A stretch of 64,000 nucleotides of DNA from Albidovulum inexpectatum (GTDB lineage Bacteria > Pseudomonadota > Alphaproteobacteria > Rhodobacterales > Rhodobacteraceae). The notes below the pieces were generated by a model, which saw only the letters and a program-made list of their open reading frames with translations, searched no databases and was not told the origin of the DNA. Each line of letters begins with the position of its first letter. Positions within the stretch are counted from its first letter, which is position 1. The translations under genes and the position numbers were made by a program. Of the stretch, positions 1-9,901 are shown in pieces. The stretch lies in contig NZ_PRDS01000005.1 of assembly GCF_002927635.1 (NCBI RefSeq), positions 1 through 64,000 on the forward strand. The letters are read 5' to 3'.

Positions 1-417
<417 letters not shown>

Positions 418-431
418 GAGACAGGTTCGAA

Positions 432-458
432 GCAGGCCGGGCATGAGGCCCGGTCTGC
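432..458 (+). terminator. GC-rich hairpin between tuf and rpsJ
   Basis: CCGGGC (437-442) pairs with GCCCGG (448-453) around a 5-nt loop, and outer GCAG (432-435) pairs with CTGC (455-458) after one mismatch. No T-run follows, so this may be an attenuator, a processing site or a weak terminator separating str from S10. Confidence 0.4.
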
Positions 459-492
459 CTCTCAACCCGATAGTCCGCGAGAGGCGAGACAA

Positions 493-804
493 ATGACTGG
501 TCAAAACATCCGCATCAGGCTGAAGGCCTTCGATTACCGCGTGCTGGACGCCAGCACGCAGGAAATCGTGAACACGGCCAAGCGCACTGGTGCCCAGGTC
601 CGCGGTCCGATTCCGCTGCCCAACAAGATCGAGAAATTCACCGTTCTGCGCGGTCCACACATCGACAAGAAGTCGCGCGACCAGTGGGAAATTCGCACCC
701 ACAAGCGCCTGCTGGACATTGTTGACCCGACGCCGCAGACGGTTGACGCGCTGATGAAGCTCGACCTCGCCGCTGGCGTTGATGTCGAAATCAAGCTGAA
801 CTGA
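493..804 (+). CDS. rpsJ: 30S ribosomal protein S10
   Basis: 103 residues, the usual S10 length. S10 sits in the 30S head and also pairs with NusB in antitermination. The sequence carries the expected [13 protein letters not shown] start, the [27 protein letters not shown] loop region and the RTHKRLLDI segment. It starts at ATG 493 and is the first gene of the S10 cluster, followed after 13 bp by rplC. The position right after tuf fits alphaproteobacteria. Confidence 0.98.
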   Translation: MTGQNIRIRLKAFDYRVLDASTQEIVNTAKRTGAQVRGPIPLPNKIEKFTVLRGPHIDKKSRDQWEIRTHKRLLDIVDPTPQTVDALMKLDLAAGVDVEIKLN

Positions 805-817
805 GGAGGGCAGTAGA

Positions 818-1555
818 ATGTTGCGCTCCGGAGTGATCGCCAAGAAGCTGGGCATGACCCGGCTCTTTCTCGAGGATGGCCGGCAGGTGCCGGTGACTGT
901 CCTCCAACTGGACAAGGTTCAGGTCGTTGCCCAGCGGACGCTGGAGCGTGACGGCTATACCGCGGTGCAGCTGGGCGCGGGTACCGCCAAGGCCAAGCGT
1001 GTTTCGGCCCCGATGCGGGGTCATTTCGCCAAGGCCAAGGTCGAGCCCAAGCGCAAGCTGGCCGAATTCCGCGTGAGCCCCGAAAACCTGATCGAGGTCG
1101 GCGCCGAGATCTCGGCCGACCACTACGTGCCCGGTCAGTACGTCGATGTCGCCGGCACCTCGATCGGTAAGGGTTTTGCCGGTGCCATGAAGCGGCACAA
1201 TTTCGGCGGCCTGCGCGCCTCGCACGGTGTGTCGATCAGCCACCGCAGCCACGGCTCGACCGGTCAGTGTCAGGATCCGGGCAAGGTGTTCAAGGGCAAG
1301 AAGATGGCCGGCCACATGGGTGCGGTTCGTGTCACCACGCAGAACCTGCAGGTCGTCAAGACCGACCCCGAGCGTGGCCTGATCATGGTCAAGGGCTCGG
1401 TCCCCGGTTCGAAGGGCGGTTGGGTCACGATCAAGGACGCGGTGAAAAAGCCGCTGCCCGAGAACGTTGCCCTTCCGGCTGCCGTGAAGGCCAATGCTGA
1501 CGCCGCCGTCAAGGCCGAAGAGGCCGCTGCCGAAGCGCCCGAAGGAGAGAACTGA
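818..1555 (+). CDS. rplC: 50S ribosomal protein L3
   Basis: 245 residues. L3 is an early-assembly 23S rRNA-binding protein near the peptidyl-transferase centre. The [17 protein letters not shown] start and the [25 protein letters not shown] loop, which in other bacteria carries the methylated Gln, are present. It is about 35 residues longer than the E. coli protein because of an Ala/Glu-rich C-terminal tail, as is common in alphaproteobacteria. A GGAGG-type Shine-Dalgarno (SD) lies upstream. Its TGA overlaps the rplD ATG (TGATG), which suggests translational coupling. Confidence 0.98.
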   Translation: MLRSGVIAKKLGMTRLFLEDGRQVPVTVLQLDKVQVVAQRTLERDGYTAVQLGAGTAKAKRVSAPMRGHFAKAKVEPKRKLAEFRVSPENLIEVGAEISADHYVPGQYVDVAGTSIGKGFAGAMKRHNFGGLRASHGVSISHRSHGSTGQCQDPGKVFKGKKMAGHMGAVRVTTQNLQVVKTDPERGLIMVKGSVPGSKGGWVTIKDAVKKPLPENVALPAAVKANADAAVKAEEAAAEAPEGEN

Positions 1556-2175
1556 TGAAATTCGACGTGATCAAGCTCGACGCCACGAAGGCTGGCTCGA
1601 TCGATCTCTCCGATGAGATCTTCGGGCTCGAGCCGCGCGCCGACATCCTGCATCGGGTCGTCCGCTGGCAGCGCGCCAAGGCCCAGGCCGGCACGCACAG
1701 CGCCAAGACCCGCTCGACGGTCAGCTATTCGACCAAGAAGATCTATCGCCAGAAGGGCACCGGCGGCGCACGCCACGGTGACCGCAAGGCGCCGATCTTC
1801 CGTCACGGCGGCAAGTACAAGGTTCCCGTGCCGCGCAGCCATGCTCATGACCTGCCCAAGAAGGTGCGGGCCCTGGGTCTGAAGCACGCGCTGTCGGCCA
1901 AGGCCGGTGCGGGCCAGCTGGTCATTCTTGACTCGCTCGACATGCAGGAGCCCAAGACCAAGGCGCTGGCCAAGGCGGCCAAGGAGCTGGGCTGGAAAAA
2001 GGTGCTGATCATCGACGGTTCCGAGGTGAACGAGAACTTCGCTCGTGCCGCGGCCAATATCGAGGGCATCGACGTCCTGCCGTCGATGGGCGCCAATGTC
2101 TATGACATCCTCAAGCGTGAGACGCTGGTTCTCACCAAGGCGGGTGTCGAAGCTCTGGAGGCTCGTCTGAAATGA
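1555..2175 (+). CDS. rplD: 50S ribosomal protein L4
   Basis: 206 residues, normal for L4. L4 binds 23S rRNA and lines the peptide exit tunnel with its extended loop. The conserved tunnel-loop region ([21 protein letters not shown]) lies around residues 60-85. In E. coli L4 autoregulates the S10 operon; no equivalent leader was recognised upstream of rpsJ here. The start overlaps the rplC stop and the end overlaps the rplW start (ATGA). Confidence 0.98.
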   Translation: MKFDVIKLDATKAGSIDLSDEIFGLEPRADILHRVVRWQRAKAQAGTHSAKTRSTVSYSTKKIYRQKGTGGARHGDRKAPIFRHGGKYKVPVPRSHAHDLPKKVRALGLKHALSAKAGAGQLVILDSLDMQEPKTKALAKAAKELGWKKVLIIDGSEVNENFARAAANIEGIDVLPSMGANVYDILKRETLVLTKAGVEALEARLK

Positions 2176-2468
2176 GCGTGAAGCCCGAACATTATGACGT
2201 GATCATCAAGCCGGTGATCACCGAGAAGTCGACGCTGGCCTCGGAAGCGGGGGCGGTGGTCTTCCAGGTTGCCAAGGACGCGACCAAGCCGCAGATCAAG
2301 GAGGCGGTCGAAGCGGTCTTTGGTGTCAAGGTGAAGGCGGTGAATACCACCATCATCAAGGGAAAGACCAAGCGTTTCCGCGGCCGCCCCGGCGTACGCA
2401 GTGACATCAAGAAAGCCTATGTGACCCTCGAGGAGGGGAACACTATCGACGTGACCTCGGGTCTCTGA
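2172..2468 (+). CDS. rplW: 50S ribosomal protein L23
   Basis: 98 residues. L23 lies at the tunnel exit and docks SRP and trigger factor. The [15 protein letters not shown]-terminus, the [20 protein letters not shown] core and the RFRG basic loop are typical. ATG 2172 overlaps the rplD stop. The operon is interrupted after this gene by a 120-bp spacer with a strong hairpin before rplB, whereas rplW and rplB are usually adjacent. Confidence 0.98.
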   Translation: MSVKPEHYDVIIKPVITEKSTLASEAGAVVFQVAKDATKPQIKEAVEAVFGVKVKAVNTTIIKGKTKRFRGRPGVRSDIKKAYVTLEEGNTIDVTSGL

Positions 2469-2486
2469 TAGAAGGCGCGCGAATCT

Positions 2487-2512
2487 AGCGGCCCCGGCCT
2501 GCCGGGGCCGCT
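2487..2512 (+). terminator. Perfect 11-bp hairpin inside the S10 operon (rplW/rplB)
   Basis: AGCGGCCCCGG (2487-2497) and CCGGGGCCGCT (2502-2512) pair perfectly around a CCTG loop, followed after GGAC by TTTT (2517-2520). A smaller stem, GGACC-GACA-GGTCC, follows at 2553-2566. It has the shape of an intrinsic terminator, but rplB directly downstream must be expressed, so partial termination, attenuation or mRNA processing is more likely. Confidence 0.5.
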
Positions 2513-2588
2513 GGACTTTTCAACCGGGGACCTTCGGGGCCCTTAATCCAACGGACCGACAGGTCCAAAGCTACGGAAGACAGAGAGC

Positions 2589-3425
2589 ATGGCACTCAAG
2601 TCGTACAAGCCGACGACGCCGGGCCAGCGTGGGCTGGTTCTGATCGACCGTTCGGAGCTTTGGAAAGGTCGCCCGGTCAAGGCTCTCACCGAGGGTCTGA
2701 CCAAGAAGGGCGGCCGGAACAATACCGGGCGGATCACGGTGCGCCACCAGGGCGGTGGTGCGAAGCGTCTTTACCGGATCGTGGATTTCAAGCGTCGCAA
2801 GTTCGACGTTCCCGCGACCGTCGAGCGGATCGAATACGATCCCAACCGAACCGCGTTCATCGCGCTGATCCGCTATGAAGATGGCGAACAGGCCTATATC
2901 CTGGCGCCGCAGCGTCTGGCGGTTGGCGACACGGTGATTTCGGGCGCCAAGACCGACGTGAAGCCGGGTAACGCGATGCCGTTCTCGGGCATGCCGATCG
3001 GCACGATCGTCCACAATGTCGAGCTGAAGCCCGGCAAGGGCGGTCAGCTGGCGCGCGCCGCGGGCACCTACGCCCAGTTTGTTGGCCGTGACGGCGGCTA
3101 TGCACAGATCCGCCTGTCTTCCGGTGAGCTGCGCATGGTTCGTCAGGAATGCATGGCGACGGTTGGTGCGGTGTCGAACGCCGATCATTCGAACCAGAAC
3201 CTGGGCAAGGCAGGCCGCAAGCGGCACATGGGCATTCGCCCGACCGTCCGCGGTGTCGCCATGAACCCGATCGACCACCCGCATGGCGGTGGTGAGGGCC
3301 GTACCTCGGGTGGCCGTCACCCTGTTACCCCGTGGGGTAAGGGCACCAAGGGTACCCGTACCCGCAAGAACAAGACCACGGACAAGTACATCGTCCGGTC
3401 CCGCCACGCGAAGAAAGGGCGTTAA
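2589..3425 (+). CDS. rplB: 50S ribosomal protein L2
   Basis: 278 residues, standard length. L2 is a highly conserved 23S rRNA-binding protein needed for subunit association and peptidyl-transferase activity. The diagnostic [14 protein letters not shown] motif with its essential His, and the basic C-terminus ending [13 protein letters not shown], are present. ATG 2589 follows a purine-rich AGACAGAGAGC leader. rpsS begins 3 bp after the stop. Confidence 0.98.
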   Translation: MALKSYKPTTPGQRGLVLIDRSELWKGRPVKALTEGLTKKGGRNNTGRITVRHQGGGAKRLYRIVDFKRRKFDVPATVERIEYDPNRTAFIALIRYEDGEQAYILAPQRLAVGDTVISGAKTDVKPGNAMPFSGMPIGTIVHNVELKPGKGGQLARAAGTYAQFVGRDGGYAQIRLSSGELRMVRQECMATVGAVSNADHSNQNLGKAGRKRHMGIRPTVRGVAMNPIDHPHGGGEGRTSGGRHPVTPWGKGTKGTRTRKNKTTDKYIVRSRHAKKGR

Positions 3426-3428
3426 TCC

Positions 3429-3707
3429 ATGCCGCGTTCAGTCTGGAAAGGCCCCTTCGTCGATTCCTACCTTCTGAAGAAGGCGGAAAAGGCGCATGCT
3501 TCGGGCAAGTCGGAAGTCATCAAGATCTGGTCGCGTCGTTCGACCATCCTGCCGCAATTCGTCGGTCTGACCTTTGGTGTCTATAACGGTCAGAAGCATA
3601 TCCCGGTCACCGTGACCGAGGAGATGATCGGCCAGAAGTTCGGTGAATATTCGCCGACCCGCACCTATTATGGCCACGCCGCCGACAAGAAAGCCAAGAG
3701 GAAGTAA
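3429..3707 (+). CDS. rpsS: 30S ribosomal protein S19
   Basis: 92 residues. S19 is a 30S head protein that contacts the decoding site and intersubunit bridges. The [12 protein letters not shown] start, the [24 protein letters not shown] core and the [13 protein letters not shown]-terminal region are all typical. It lies between rplB and rplV with 3-bp gaps on each side, within one transcript. Confidence 0.98.
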   Translation: MPRSVWKGPFVDSYLLKKAEKAHASGKSEVIKIWSRRSTILPQFVGLTFGVYNGQKHIPVTVTEEMIGQKFGEYSPTRTYYGHAADKKAKRK

Positions 3708-3710
3708 GCC

Positions 3711-4091
3711 ATGAGCAAGGAAAAGAATCCGCGCCGCGTGGCTGACAACGAGGCGATGGCCAAGGCCCGCATGCTGCGTGTCAGCCCGCAGAAGCTGAAC
3801 CTGGTCGCTGCCATGATCCGTGGCAAGAAGGTCGAGAAGGCGCTGGCCGACCTTACCTTCTCGAAGAAGCGCATCGCGCAGGACGTTCGGAAGTGCCTGC
3901 AATCGGCGATCGCGAACGCCGAGAACAACCATGGTCTGGACGTCGACAACCTGATCGTCGCCGAGGCCTGGGTGGGCAAGAATCTGGTTCTGAAGCGGGG
4001 CCGTCCGCGGGCCCGTGGCCGCTTTGGCCGGATCATGAAACCGTTCAGCGAGCTGACCATCAAGGTGCGGCAAGTCGAGGAGTCTGCTTAA
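3711..4091 (+). CDS. rplV: 50S ribosomal protein L22
   Basis: 126 residues. L22 is a tunnel-wall protein whose beta-hairpin contributes to macrolide sensitivity. The [23 protein letters not shown] helix region and the hairpin [12 protein letters not shown] near the C-terminus are recognisable. Its TAA stop (4089-4091) shares one base with the rpsC ATG at 4091, a tight coupling arrangement. Confidence 0.98.
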   Translation: MSKEKNPRRVADNEAMAKARMLRVSPQKLNLVAAMIRGKKVEKALADLTFSKKRIAQDVRKCLQSAIANAENNHGLDVDNLIVAEAWVGKNLVLKRGRPRARGRFGRIMKPFSELTIKVRQVEESA

Positions 4092-4792
4092 TGGGACAGA
4101 AGGTCAACCCGATCGGCATGCGCCTCCAGGTCAACCGCACCTGGGACAGCCGCTGGTACGCCGATGACAAGGATTACGGCAATCTCCTGCTGGAAGACAT
4201 CCGGATGCGCGAGTTCATCCGGAAGGAATGCAGCCAGGCGGGCGTGTCGCGTGTCATCATCGAGCGGCCGCACAAGAAGTGCCGCGTCACCATCCACACC
4301 GCGCGTCCGGGCGTGATCATCGGCAAGAAGGGCGCCGATATCGAAACCCTGCGCAAGAAGCTGGCAAAGTTCACCGACAGCGAGCTGCATCTCAACATCG
4401 TTGAAGTGCGCAAGCCGGAGGTGGATGCGCAGCTGGTGGCGGACTCGATCGCGCAGCAGCTCGAGCGCCGGGTGTCGTTCCGTCGCGCGATGAAGCGCGC
4501 GGTGCAGAACGCCATGCGGATGGGTGCCCTTGGCATCCGGGTCAATGTCGCGGGTCGTCTTGGCGGCGCCGAGATTGCCCGGACGGAATGGTACCGCGAA
4601 GGCCGCGTGCCGCTGCACACGCTGCGTGCCGACATCGACTATGCCCTGTCGGAGGCCAAGACTCCCTATGGGATCATCGGGGTCAAGGTCTGGATCTTCA
4701 AGGGCGAGATCATGGAACACGATCCGCAGGCCCATGACCGTCGACTGACCGAGGCCCAGGACGGCCCGTCGTCGCGCGGTCAGCGCCGCTGA
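4091..4792 (+). CDS. rpsC: 30S ribosomal protein S3
   Basis: 233 residues. S3 lies at the mRNA entry channel and has mRNA helicase activity with S4 and S5. ATG 4091 was chosen because it gives the canonical [12 protein letters not shown] start and overlaps the rplV stop by one base; the frame is open further upstream but with out-of-family sequence. The KH-type loop [12 protein letters not shown] and the C-terminal [15 protein letters not shown] segment are clear. The C-terminal tail is short. Confidence 0.98.
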   Translation: MGQKVNPIGMRLQVNRTWDSRWYADDKDYGNLLLEDIRMREFIRKECSQAGVSRVIIERPHKKCRVTIHTARPGVIIGKKGADIETLRKKLAKFTDSELHLNIVEVRKPEVDAQLVADSIAQQLERRVSFRRAMKRAVQNAMRMGALGIRVNVAGRLGGAEIARTEWYREGRVPLHTLRADIDYALSEAKTPYGIIGVKVWIFKGEIMEHDPQAHDRRLTEAQDGPSSRGQRR

Positions 4793-4815
4793 GCCTAGCT
4801 CGAGGAGACAGATAG

Positions 4816-5229
4816 ATGCTGCAACCGAAACGGACAAAGTTCCGCAAACAGCACAAGGGCCGGATCCACGGGCTGGCGAAGGGCGGCTATGAGCTGAACT
4901 TCGGCCATTACGGCCTGAAGGCAACGCAGCCCGAGCGCATCACCGCGCGTCAGATCGAGGCGGCTCGCCGCGCGATCACACGCCACATGAAGCGTCAGGG
5001 CCGGGTCTGGATCCGGATCTTCCCGGACGTTCCCGTGACGTCGAAGCCCACCGAGGTTCGTATGGGTAAGGGCAAGGGCTCGGTCGATTTCTGGGCCGCC
5101 CGCGTCCATCCCGGCCGGATCATGTTCGAGATCGACGGCGTTTCGGAGGAAGTCGCCCGCGAGGCCCTGCGCCTTGGTGCGATGAAGCTGCCGATCAAGA
5201 CCCGGATCGTGGTCCGCGAGGACTGGTAA
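4816..5229 (+). CDS. rplP: 50S ribosomal protein L16
   Basis: 137 residues. L16 organises the tRNA A-site region of the 50S. The [15 protein letters not shown] start, the [17 protein letters not shown] block and the [15 protein letters not shown] loop are conserved. It starts at ATG 4816 after a GGAG-type SD. Unusually, it is followed by a perfect terminator-like hairpin and about 370 bp without a convincing gene before rpmC, whereas rplP and rpmC are normally adjacent. Confidence 0.98.
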   Translation: MLQPKRTKFRKQHKGRIHGLAKGGYELNFGHYGLKATQPERITARQIEAARRAITRHMKRQGRVWIRIFPDVPVTSKPTEVRMGKGKGSVDFWAARVHPGRIMFEIDGVSEEVAREALRLGAMKLPIKTRIVVREDW

Positions 5230-5246
5230 CCGGAATACAAGTTTGG

Positions 5247-5277
5247 CAAGGGGCGCGTCATCACGGCGCGCCCCTTG
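5247..5277 (+). terminator. Terminator-like hairpin after rplP
   Basis: CAAGGGGCGCG (5247-5257) and CGCGCCCCTTG (5267-5277) form a perfect 11-bp stem with a 9-nt loop, followed by TCATTTGT. It lies 17 bp past the rplP stop. Confidence 0.6.
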
Positions 5278-5456
5278 TCATTTGTCGGGCATGTCGAGCC
5301 TGTCGCGGCTATGTCAGGAAGCCGTCTGGGGCCGGTCGGCCCGTTCATGTCGTCGGGATCGCCGAATTTGATACGGCTCCGCGCGCCTGGGACTGGCCAT
5401 GGGGCAGGCTGCAAGACGGGCGGTCCGAACAAATCCGCATTGATCCGATCAGACCC

Positions 5457-5485
5457 TTGCCATCCTGCTCGGTCTCACTTATAGG
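5457..5485 (+). promoter_or_regulatory. Candidate sigma-70 promoter for rpmC and downstream genes
   Basis: TTGCCA (5457-5462), a 17-bp spacer, then TATAGG (5480-5485), in a GC-rich gap where such a match stands out. Initiation near 5492 would give a leader of about 107 nt before rpmC at 5599. It fits a restart of transcription after the rplP hairpin. Confidence 0.4.
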
Positions 5486-5598
5486 AACGCATCCTGCGAT
5501 TCCGGGTCACCGGATTCGCATGTCCATCATTGACTCCACCGGGACCAGGGTCACCCTCGCGGGGCTCTCCGGTGATGTTGAGAAAAGGGAAAAGGCGA

Positions 5599-5799
5599 AT
5601 GAACGCCCAGGAACTGAGAGCGAAGACGCCGGACCAGCTCCGTGACGAGCTCGTCCAGCTCAAGAAGGAGGCTTTCAACCTCCGCTTCCAGCAGGCCACC
5701 GGCCAGCTCGAGAATACGGCCCGGATGCGCGCCGTTCGTCGCGATGTCGCGCGCATCATGACGGTTCTGAACGAAAAAGCCCGCGAAGCGGCGAAGTAA
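5599..5799 (+). CDS. rpmC: 50S ribosomal protein L29
   Basis: 66 residues. L29 is a small two-helix 50S protein beside L23 at the tunnel exit. ATG 5599 gives the family-typical [24 protein letters not shown] start and has AAAGG just upstream; earlier in-frame ATGs add sequence without resemblance to L29. The [13 protein letters not shown] motif is diagnostic. rpsQ follows after 12 bp. Confidence 0.97.
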   Translation: MNAQELRAKTPDQLRDELVQLKKEAFNLRFQQATGQLENTARMRAVRRDVARIMTVLNEKAREAAK

Positions 5800-5811
5800 G
5801 GGGAACGGAAC

Positions 5812-6045
5812 ATGCCCAGACGCATCCTGCAAGGCGTGGTGACCTCGGACAAGAACGAGCAGACCGTCACCGTCCTCGTCGAACGCCGCTTCAAGCATCC
5901 GCTGCTTCAGAAGACCGTTCGGAAGTCGAAGAAGTACCGGGCCCATGACCCGGAGAACAAGTACAAGGTTGGCGACGTCGTCCGCATCATCGAATGCGCG
6001 CCGATTTCGAAGACCAAGCGTTGGACGGTCGTGACCGAGGCCTGA
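5812..6045 (+). CDS. rpsQ: 30S ribosomal protein S17
   Basis: 77 residues, an OB-fold protein and primary 16S rRNA binder in the 30S body. [31 protein letters not shown] and the C-terminal [14 protein letters not shown] are typical. A GGGGAACGGAAC SD region lies between rpmC and this ATG. A 67-bp spacer separates it from rplN. Confidence 0.98.
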   Translation: MPRRILQGVVTSDKNEQTVTVLVERRFKHPLLQKTVRKSKKYRAHDPENKYKVGDVVRIIECAPISKTKRWTVVTEA

Positions 6046-6112
6046 GGCCTTACCTCACGATCCCCTTCAAGCGAAACCCTGGGACGCGTTCCCAAAGGTC
6101 GGGAGAAACCAA

Positions 6113-6481
6113 ATGATCCAGATGCAGACCAATCTGGATGTCGCTGACAACTCCGGCGCTCGCCGGGTGCAGTGCATCAAGGTCCTGGGTGGTTCCCACC
6201 GCCGCTATGCCAGCGTCGGCGACATCATCGTGGTGTCGGTCAAGGAAGCCATCCCGCGTGGCCGTGTGAAGAAGGGCGATGTGCGCAAGGCCGTCGTCGT
6301 TCGCACCGCCAAGGAAGTCCGTCGTGAAGACGGCACCGCCATCCGTTTTGACCGCAACGCCGCTGTCATCCTGAACAATCAGGGTGAGCCGATCGGCACG
6401 CGTATCTTCGGACCGGTTGTTCGCGAACTGCGCGCGAAGAACTTCATGAAGATCATCTCGCTTGCGCCGGAGGTGCTGTGA
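6113..6481 (+). CDS. rplN: 50S ribosomal protein L14
   Basis: 122 residues, the standard length. L14 forms part of intersubunit bridges and the translational-GTPase and RsfS docking region. [27 protein letters not shown] and the [12 protein letters not shown]-terminal block are diagnostic. Its TGA (6479-6481) overlaps the rplX ATG at 6481. Confidence 0.98.
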   Translation: MIQMQTNLDVADNSGARRVQCIKVLGGSHRRYASVGDIIVVSVKEAIPRGRVKKGDVRKAVVVRTAKEVRREDGTAIRFDRNAAVILNNQGEPIGTRIFGPVVRELRAKNFMKIISLAPEVL

Positions 6482-6786
6482 TGGCTGCGAAACTGCGCAA
6501 GGGTGACAAGGTCATCGTCCTGACCGGCAAGGACAAGGGCAAGACCGGAGAGATCGAAGCCGTGTTCCCGAAAGAGGGCAAGGCCATTGTCGGCGGTATC
6601 AACATTGCGATCCGCCATCAGCGCCAGAGCGCGACGAGCCAGGGTGGCCGCATCCCGAAGGCGATGCCGATCCACCTGTCGAATCTCGCGCTTCTCGACA
6701 AGAACGGCAAGGCGACCCGCGTGGGCTTCCGTTTCGAAGACGGCAAGAAGGTGCGCTATGCCAAGACCACGGGGGACGTGATCTGA
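6481..6786 (+). CDS. rplX: 50S ribosomal protein L24
   Basis: 101 residues. L24 is an assembly-initiating KOW-domain protein. ATG 6481 gives [23 protein letters not shown], the usual KOW start; a GTG one codon earlier (6478) is possible but adds nothing family-specific. The gene overlaps rplN upstream, and its TGA overlaps the rplE ATG downstream. Confidence 0.97.
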   Translation: MAAKLRKGDKVIVLTGKDKGKTGEIEAVFPKEGKAIVGGINIAIRHQRQSATSQGGRIPKAMPIHLSNLALLDKNGKATRVGFRFEDGKKVRYAKTTGDVI

Positions 6787-7346
6787 TGCTCGACCAAGCC
6801 ACCTATACGCCGCGCCTCAAGGCGCTTTACGATTCGAAGATCCGGGCGGCCCTCAAGGAGGAGTTCGGGTACAGGAACGACATGCAGATCCCGCGGCTCG
6901 ACAAGATCGTGCTGAACATGGGGGTCGGCGAGGCCGTCAAGGACACCAAGAAGGTCAAGCAGGCCGCCGAGGAGCTGTCGCTGATCGCCGGTCAGAAGGC
7001 TGTCATCACGACCGCGAAGAAGTCGATCGCCGGCTTCCGCGTGCGTGAAGGCATGCCGCTGGGCGCCAAGGTCACGCTGCGCCGCGAGCGGATGTATGAA
7101 TTCCTGGACCGCCTGATCAACGTCGCCATGCCGCGCATCCGCGACTTCCGCGGTGTCAAGGGCACGGCCTTCGACGGTCGGGGCAACTACGCGATGGGCC
7201 TGAAGGAGCACATCGTGTTCCCCGAGATCGACTTCGACAAGGTCGATGAAGTTCTCGGCATGGACATCATCATCTGCACCACCGCGAAGACTGACGCGGA
7301 AGCGAAAGCGCTGTTGAAGCATTTCAACATGCCGTTCAACAGCTGA
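6786..7346 (+). CDS. rplE: 50S ribosomal protein L5
   Basis: 186 residues. L5 binds 5S rRNA and the P-site tRNA in the central protuberance. The [36 protein letters not shown] and [10 protein letters not shown] segments are canonical. It starts within the rplX stop (TGATG) and is followed after 19 bp by rpsN. Confidence 0.98.
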   Translation: MLDQATYTPRLKALYDSKIRAALKEEFGYRNDMQIPRLDKIVLNMGVGEAVKDTKKVKQAAEELSLIAGQKAVITTAKKSIAGFRVREGMPLGAKVTLRRERMYEFLDRLINVAMPRIRDFRGVKGTAFDGRGNYAMGLKEHIVFPEIDFDKVDEVLGMDIIICTTAKTDAEAKALLKHFNMPFNS

Positions 7347-7365
7347 GATCGCGGAGGAAAGAGAA

Positions 7366-7671
7366 ATGGCCAAGAAATCCATGGTGAACCGCGAGCTGAA
7401 GCGTCAGCGCATGGTCCAGAAATACGCCACCAAGCGCGCCGCGCTGAAGGCGATCGTCGAAGACCAGTCGCTGCCGATGGAAGAGCGCTTCAAGGCATCG
7501 CTGAAGCTGGCGAAACTGCCGCGCAACTCGTCGGCAACCCGCCTGCACAATCGCTGCGAGCTGACAGGTCGTCCGCACGCCTATTACCGCAAACTCAAGC
7601 TCAGCCGTATCATGCTGCGTGAACTGGCCTCGTTCGGCCAGATCCCGGGCATGGTCAAGTCCAGCTGGTAA
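7366..7671 (+). CDS. rpsN: 30S ribosomal protein S14, zinc-free long form
   Basis: 101 residues, the long type of S14. The CxxC pairs of zinc-binding S14 are absent; only one Cys is present, in [20 protein letters not shown], so this is the C-minus form typical of Proteobacteria. S14 lies in the 30S head. GGAGG-type SDs precede both this gene and rpsH, which starts 13 bp after the stop. Confidence 0.98.
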   Translation: MAKKSMVNRELKRQRMVQKYATKRAALKAIVEDQSLPMEERFKASLKLAKLPRNSSATRLHNRCELTGRPHAYYRKLKLSRIMLRELASFGQIPGMVKSSW

Positions 7672-7684
7672 GGAGGACAGGATC

Positions 7685-8083
7685 ATGTCGATGAACGATC
7701 CTCTCGGCGATATGCTGACCCGCATCCGGAATGCCCAGATGCGCGGCAAGTCGACCGTCCGCACGCCGGCCTCCAAGCTGCGCGCCTGGGTTCTGGACGT
7801 GCTGAAGGACGAAGGCTACATCCGCGGCTACGAGACCGTGACTGGCCCCAACGGCCTGCCGGAACTGGAAATCAGCCTGAAATACCACGACGGCACGCCC
7901 GTGATCCGCGAGATCAAGCGCGTCTCCAAGCCGGGCCGTCGCGTGTATGCGGGCGTGAAGGAATTGCCGACGGTCCGTGAGGGCCTGGGTGTTTCCATCG
8001 TTTCGACGCCCAAGGGTGTCATGTCGGATGCAGCCGCACGTGCCGCCAAGGTTGGTGGCGAAGTGCTCTGCACCGTATTCTAA
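7685..8083 (+). CDS. rpsH: 30S ribosomal protein S8
   Basis: 132 residues. S8 is a primary 16S rRNA binder, and in E. coli it is the autoregulator of the spc operon. ATG 7685 was chosen for its AAGGAGGAC SD and the canonical [18 protein letters not shown] start; the frame extends further upstream without family resemblance. The C-terminal [20 protein letters not shown] segment is diagnostic. Confidence 0.98.
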   Translation: MSMNDPLGDMLTRIRNAQMRGKSTVRTPASKLRAWVLDVLKDEGYIRGYETVTGPNGLPELEISLKYHDGTPVIREIKRVSKPGRRVYAGVKELPTVREGLGVSIVSTPKGVMSDAAARAAKVGGEVLCTVF

Positions 8084-8093
8084 GGAGGGTTCG

Positions 8094-8627
8094 ATGTCCC
8101 GTATCGGCAAGAAACCCGTCACCATCCCTGCCGGCGTCACCGCGACGGTCTCGGGCCAGAAGGTCGAGGTCAAGGGCCCCAAGGGCACCCTGTCCTTTAC
8201 CGCTACTGACGATGTGACCATCGCCATCAACGAGAACGAGATCACGGTCACCCCGCGTGGCCAGTCGAAACGTGCGCGCCAGCAATGGGGCATGACGCGG
8301 TCGATGATCGCCAATCTCGTGAAGGGCGTCACCGAAGGGTTCCGCAAGGAGCTGGAAATCAACGGCGTCGGTTACCGCGCGCAGATGCAGGGCAATGTCC
8401 TGAAGCTGTCGCTGGGCTACAGCCACGAAGTGAACTTCCAGGTTCCGCAGGGCGTCACGGTCACGACGCCCAAGCAGACCGAAATCGTCGTGGAAGGTAT
8501 CGATCCCCAGCTTGTTGGCGAAGTCGCGGCGAAAATCCGCGAATGGCGCCGTCCCGAGCCCTACAAGGGCAAGGGCATCAAGTACAAGGACGAGTACATC
8601 TTCCGCAAGGAAGGCAAGAAGAAGTAA
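8094..8627 (+). CDS. rplF: 50S ribosomal protein L6
   Basis: 177 residues. L6 lies at the base of the L7/L12 stalk near the GTPase centre. ATG 8094 follows a strong TAAGGAGG, which overlaps the rpsH stop, and gives [19 protein letters not shown]. The [25 protein letters not shown]-terminus is canonical. Spacing to rplR is 12 bp. Confidence 0.98.
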   Translation: MSRIGKKPVTIPAGVTATVSGQKVEVKGPKGTLSFTATDDVTIAINENEITVTPRGQSKRARQQWGMTRSMIANLVKGVTEGFRKELEINGVGYRAQMQGNVLKLSLGYSHEVNFQVPQGVTVTTPKQTEIVVEGIDPQLVGEVAAKIREWRRPEPYKGKGIKYKDEYIFRKEGKKK

Positions 8628-8639
8628 GGACGTAGGGAT

Positions 8640-8999
8640 ATGGCAAACAGCAAACGGGAACTGTTCCTCAAGCGCCGCCTGCGCGTCCGGAACAAGCTTC
8701 GCAAGGTTGCCGATGGGCGTGCTCGTCTTTCGGTTCACCGTTCCAACAAGAACCTCAGCGTTCAGCTGATCGACGATCTGCGTGGCGTGACGATTGCCGC
8801 TGCATCGACCCTGGAAAAGGATCTGGGCGTCGTGGGCAAGAACAACGTCGAGGCGGCAAGGAAGATTGGCGCCGTGATCGCCGAGCGCGCAAAGAAGGCC
8901 GGTGTCGAGGAATGCTATTTCGACCGTGGCGGCTTCCTGTTCCACGGGAAGATCAAGGCGCTGGCCGACGCTGCTCGTGAAGGCGGGCTGAAGTTCTGA
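8640..8999 (+). CDS. rplR: 50S ribosomal protein L18
   Basis: 119 residues. L18 binds 5S rRNA with L5. The [27 protein letters not shown] region and the terminal [22 protein letters not shown] motif are typical. It is followed by a 108-bp spacer with two tandem hairpins before rpsE, where these genes are often almost contiguous. Confidence 0.98.
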   Translation: MANSKRELFLKRRLRVRNKLRKVADGRARLSVHRSNKNLSVQLIDDLRGVTIAAASTLEKDLGVVGKNNVEAARKIGAVIAERAKKAGVEECYFDRGGFLFHGKIKALADAAREGGLKF

Positions 9000-9005
9000 A
9001 GGTGC

Positions 9006-9053
9006 GGGTGGCGGTAACGCCACCCCGATGATCCGGGTCCCGGTCGCCGGGAC
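9006..9053 (+). terminator. Two tandem hairpins between rplR and rpsE
   Basis: GGGTGGCG (9006-9013) pairs with CGCCACCC (9018-9025) around GTAA, a stable tetraloop length. GTCCCGG (9037-9043) pairs with CCGGGAC (9047-9053) around TCG. Neither is followed by a T-run, so mRNA processing, stabilisation or attenuation is more plausible than full termination. Confidence 0.45.
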
Positions 9054-9107
9054 ACCTGGATTGGACCAATCGGCGCGTTTGCCGCGCCACCAGTCAAGGG
9101 ATGCCAG

Positions 9108-9674
9108 ATGGCTCAGAGAGAAAATCGCCGGGACCGCCGCGATCGCGACGAGAACCCGGAATTCGCCGATCGCCTGGTTGCGATCAATCGTGTGTCGAAG
9201 ACGGTGAAGGGCGGCAAGCGCTTCGGGTTTGCTGCGCTCGTGGTGGTCGGTGACCAGCGCGGCCGCGTCGGCTTTGGCAAGGGCAAGGCCAAGGAGGTGC
9301 CGGAAGCGATCCGCAAGGCCACCGAGCAGGCCAAACGGAACCTGATCCGTGTTCCGCTGCGTGACGGCCGCACCCTGCACCACGACATGGAAGGCCGTCA
9401 TGGGGCTGGCAAGGTCGTGATGCGCACCGCGCCCGAAGGTACCGGTATCATCGCCGGTGGTCCGATGCGCGCCGTGTTCGAGATGCTGGGCATCAAGGAC
9501 GTCGTTGCCAAGTCGCTTGGGTCGCAGAACCCCTACAACATGATCCGCGCCACGCTTGACGGCCTGAAGAAGCAGTCGAGCCCGCGGATGGTTGCTCAGC
9601 GGCGCGGCAAGAAGGTCGCCGAGATCCTGCGCAAGCCGGAAACCGAGGCAGCGGCCCAGCCGGCCGAAGCGTAA
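9108..9674 (+). CDS. rpsE: 30S ribosomal protein S5
   Basis: 188 residues. S5 is needed for decoding accuracy and mRNA unwinding. The [26 protein letters not shown] dsRBD-like region, the [22 protein letters not shown] stretch and the [29 protein letters not shown] domain are clear. A charged N-terminal extension ([18 protein letters not shown]) and an Ala-rich tail make it longer than the E. coli protein. Confidence 0.98.
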   Translation: MAQRENRRDRRDRDENPEFADRLVAINRVSKTVKGGKRFGFAALVVVGDQRGRVGFGKGKAKEVPEAIRKATEQAKRNLIRVPLRDGRTLHHDMEGRHGAGKVVMRTAPEGTGIIAGGPMRAVFEMLGIKDVVAKSLGSQNPYNMIRATLDGLKKQSSPRMVAQRRGKKVAEILRKPETEAAAQPAEA

Positions 9675-9686
9675 GGAGTGCTGACC

Positions 9687-9878
9687 ATGGCCAAGAAAAC
9701 CATCGTCGTGAAGCAGATCGCATCGCCCATCCGGCGTCCGGCCATCCAGGCCAAGACGCTGAAGGGCCTGGGTCTTGGCAAGCTCAACCGCACCCGCGAG
9801 CTGGAGGATACTCCCGCGATCCGTGGTATGGTTGCCAAGATCCCGCACCTGGTTCAGATCATCGAAGAACGCGGCTGA
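9687..9878 (+). CDS. rpmD: 50S ribosomal protein L30
   Basis: 63 residues. ATG 9687 gives [30 protein letters not shown], the normal L30 start, with TAAGGAG 14 bp upstream; an ATG three codons earlier is less likely. The end, [16 protein letters not shown], is canonical. A terminator-like hairpin with six Ts follows, then a gap of about 425 bp before rplO. Confidence 0.97.
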   Translation: MAKKTIVVKQIASPIRRPAIQAKTLKGLGLGKLNRTRELEDTPAIRGMVAKIPHLVQIIEERG

Positions 9879-9901
9879 GTCGCGTCACGAATTCTTGTGC
9901 G

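Larger units (their letters stand above)
5230..5598 (+). other. Intergenic region rplP-rpmC (369 bp)
   Basis: Contains the rplP hairpin (5247-5277), a promoter-like pair at 5457-5485, and no ORF that looks coding: a 69-codon frame at 5275-5484 has no SD and no family resemblance. The AAAGGCGA SD of rpmC lies at the right end. A gap this size within the S10 operon suggests an independently transcribed second half. Confidence 0.6.

Noticed and set aside
5275-5484. 69-codon frame in the rplP-rpmC gap
   Set aside because: Starts inside the rplP hairpin region, no SD, composition unlike neighbouring genes.
8019-9848. 609-codon minus-strand frame across rpsH, rplF, rplR, rpsE and rpmD
   Set aside because: It runs through five certain ribosomal protein genes and their spacers; codon-phase shadow of GC-rich coding DNA.
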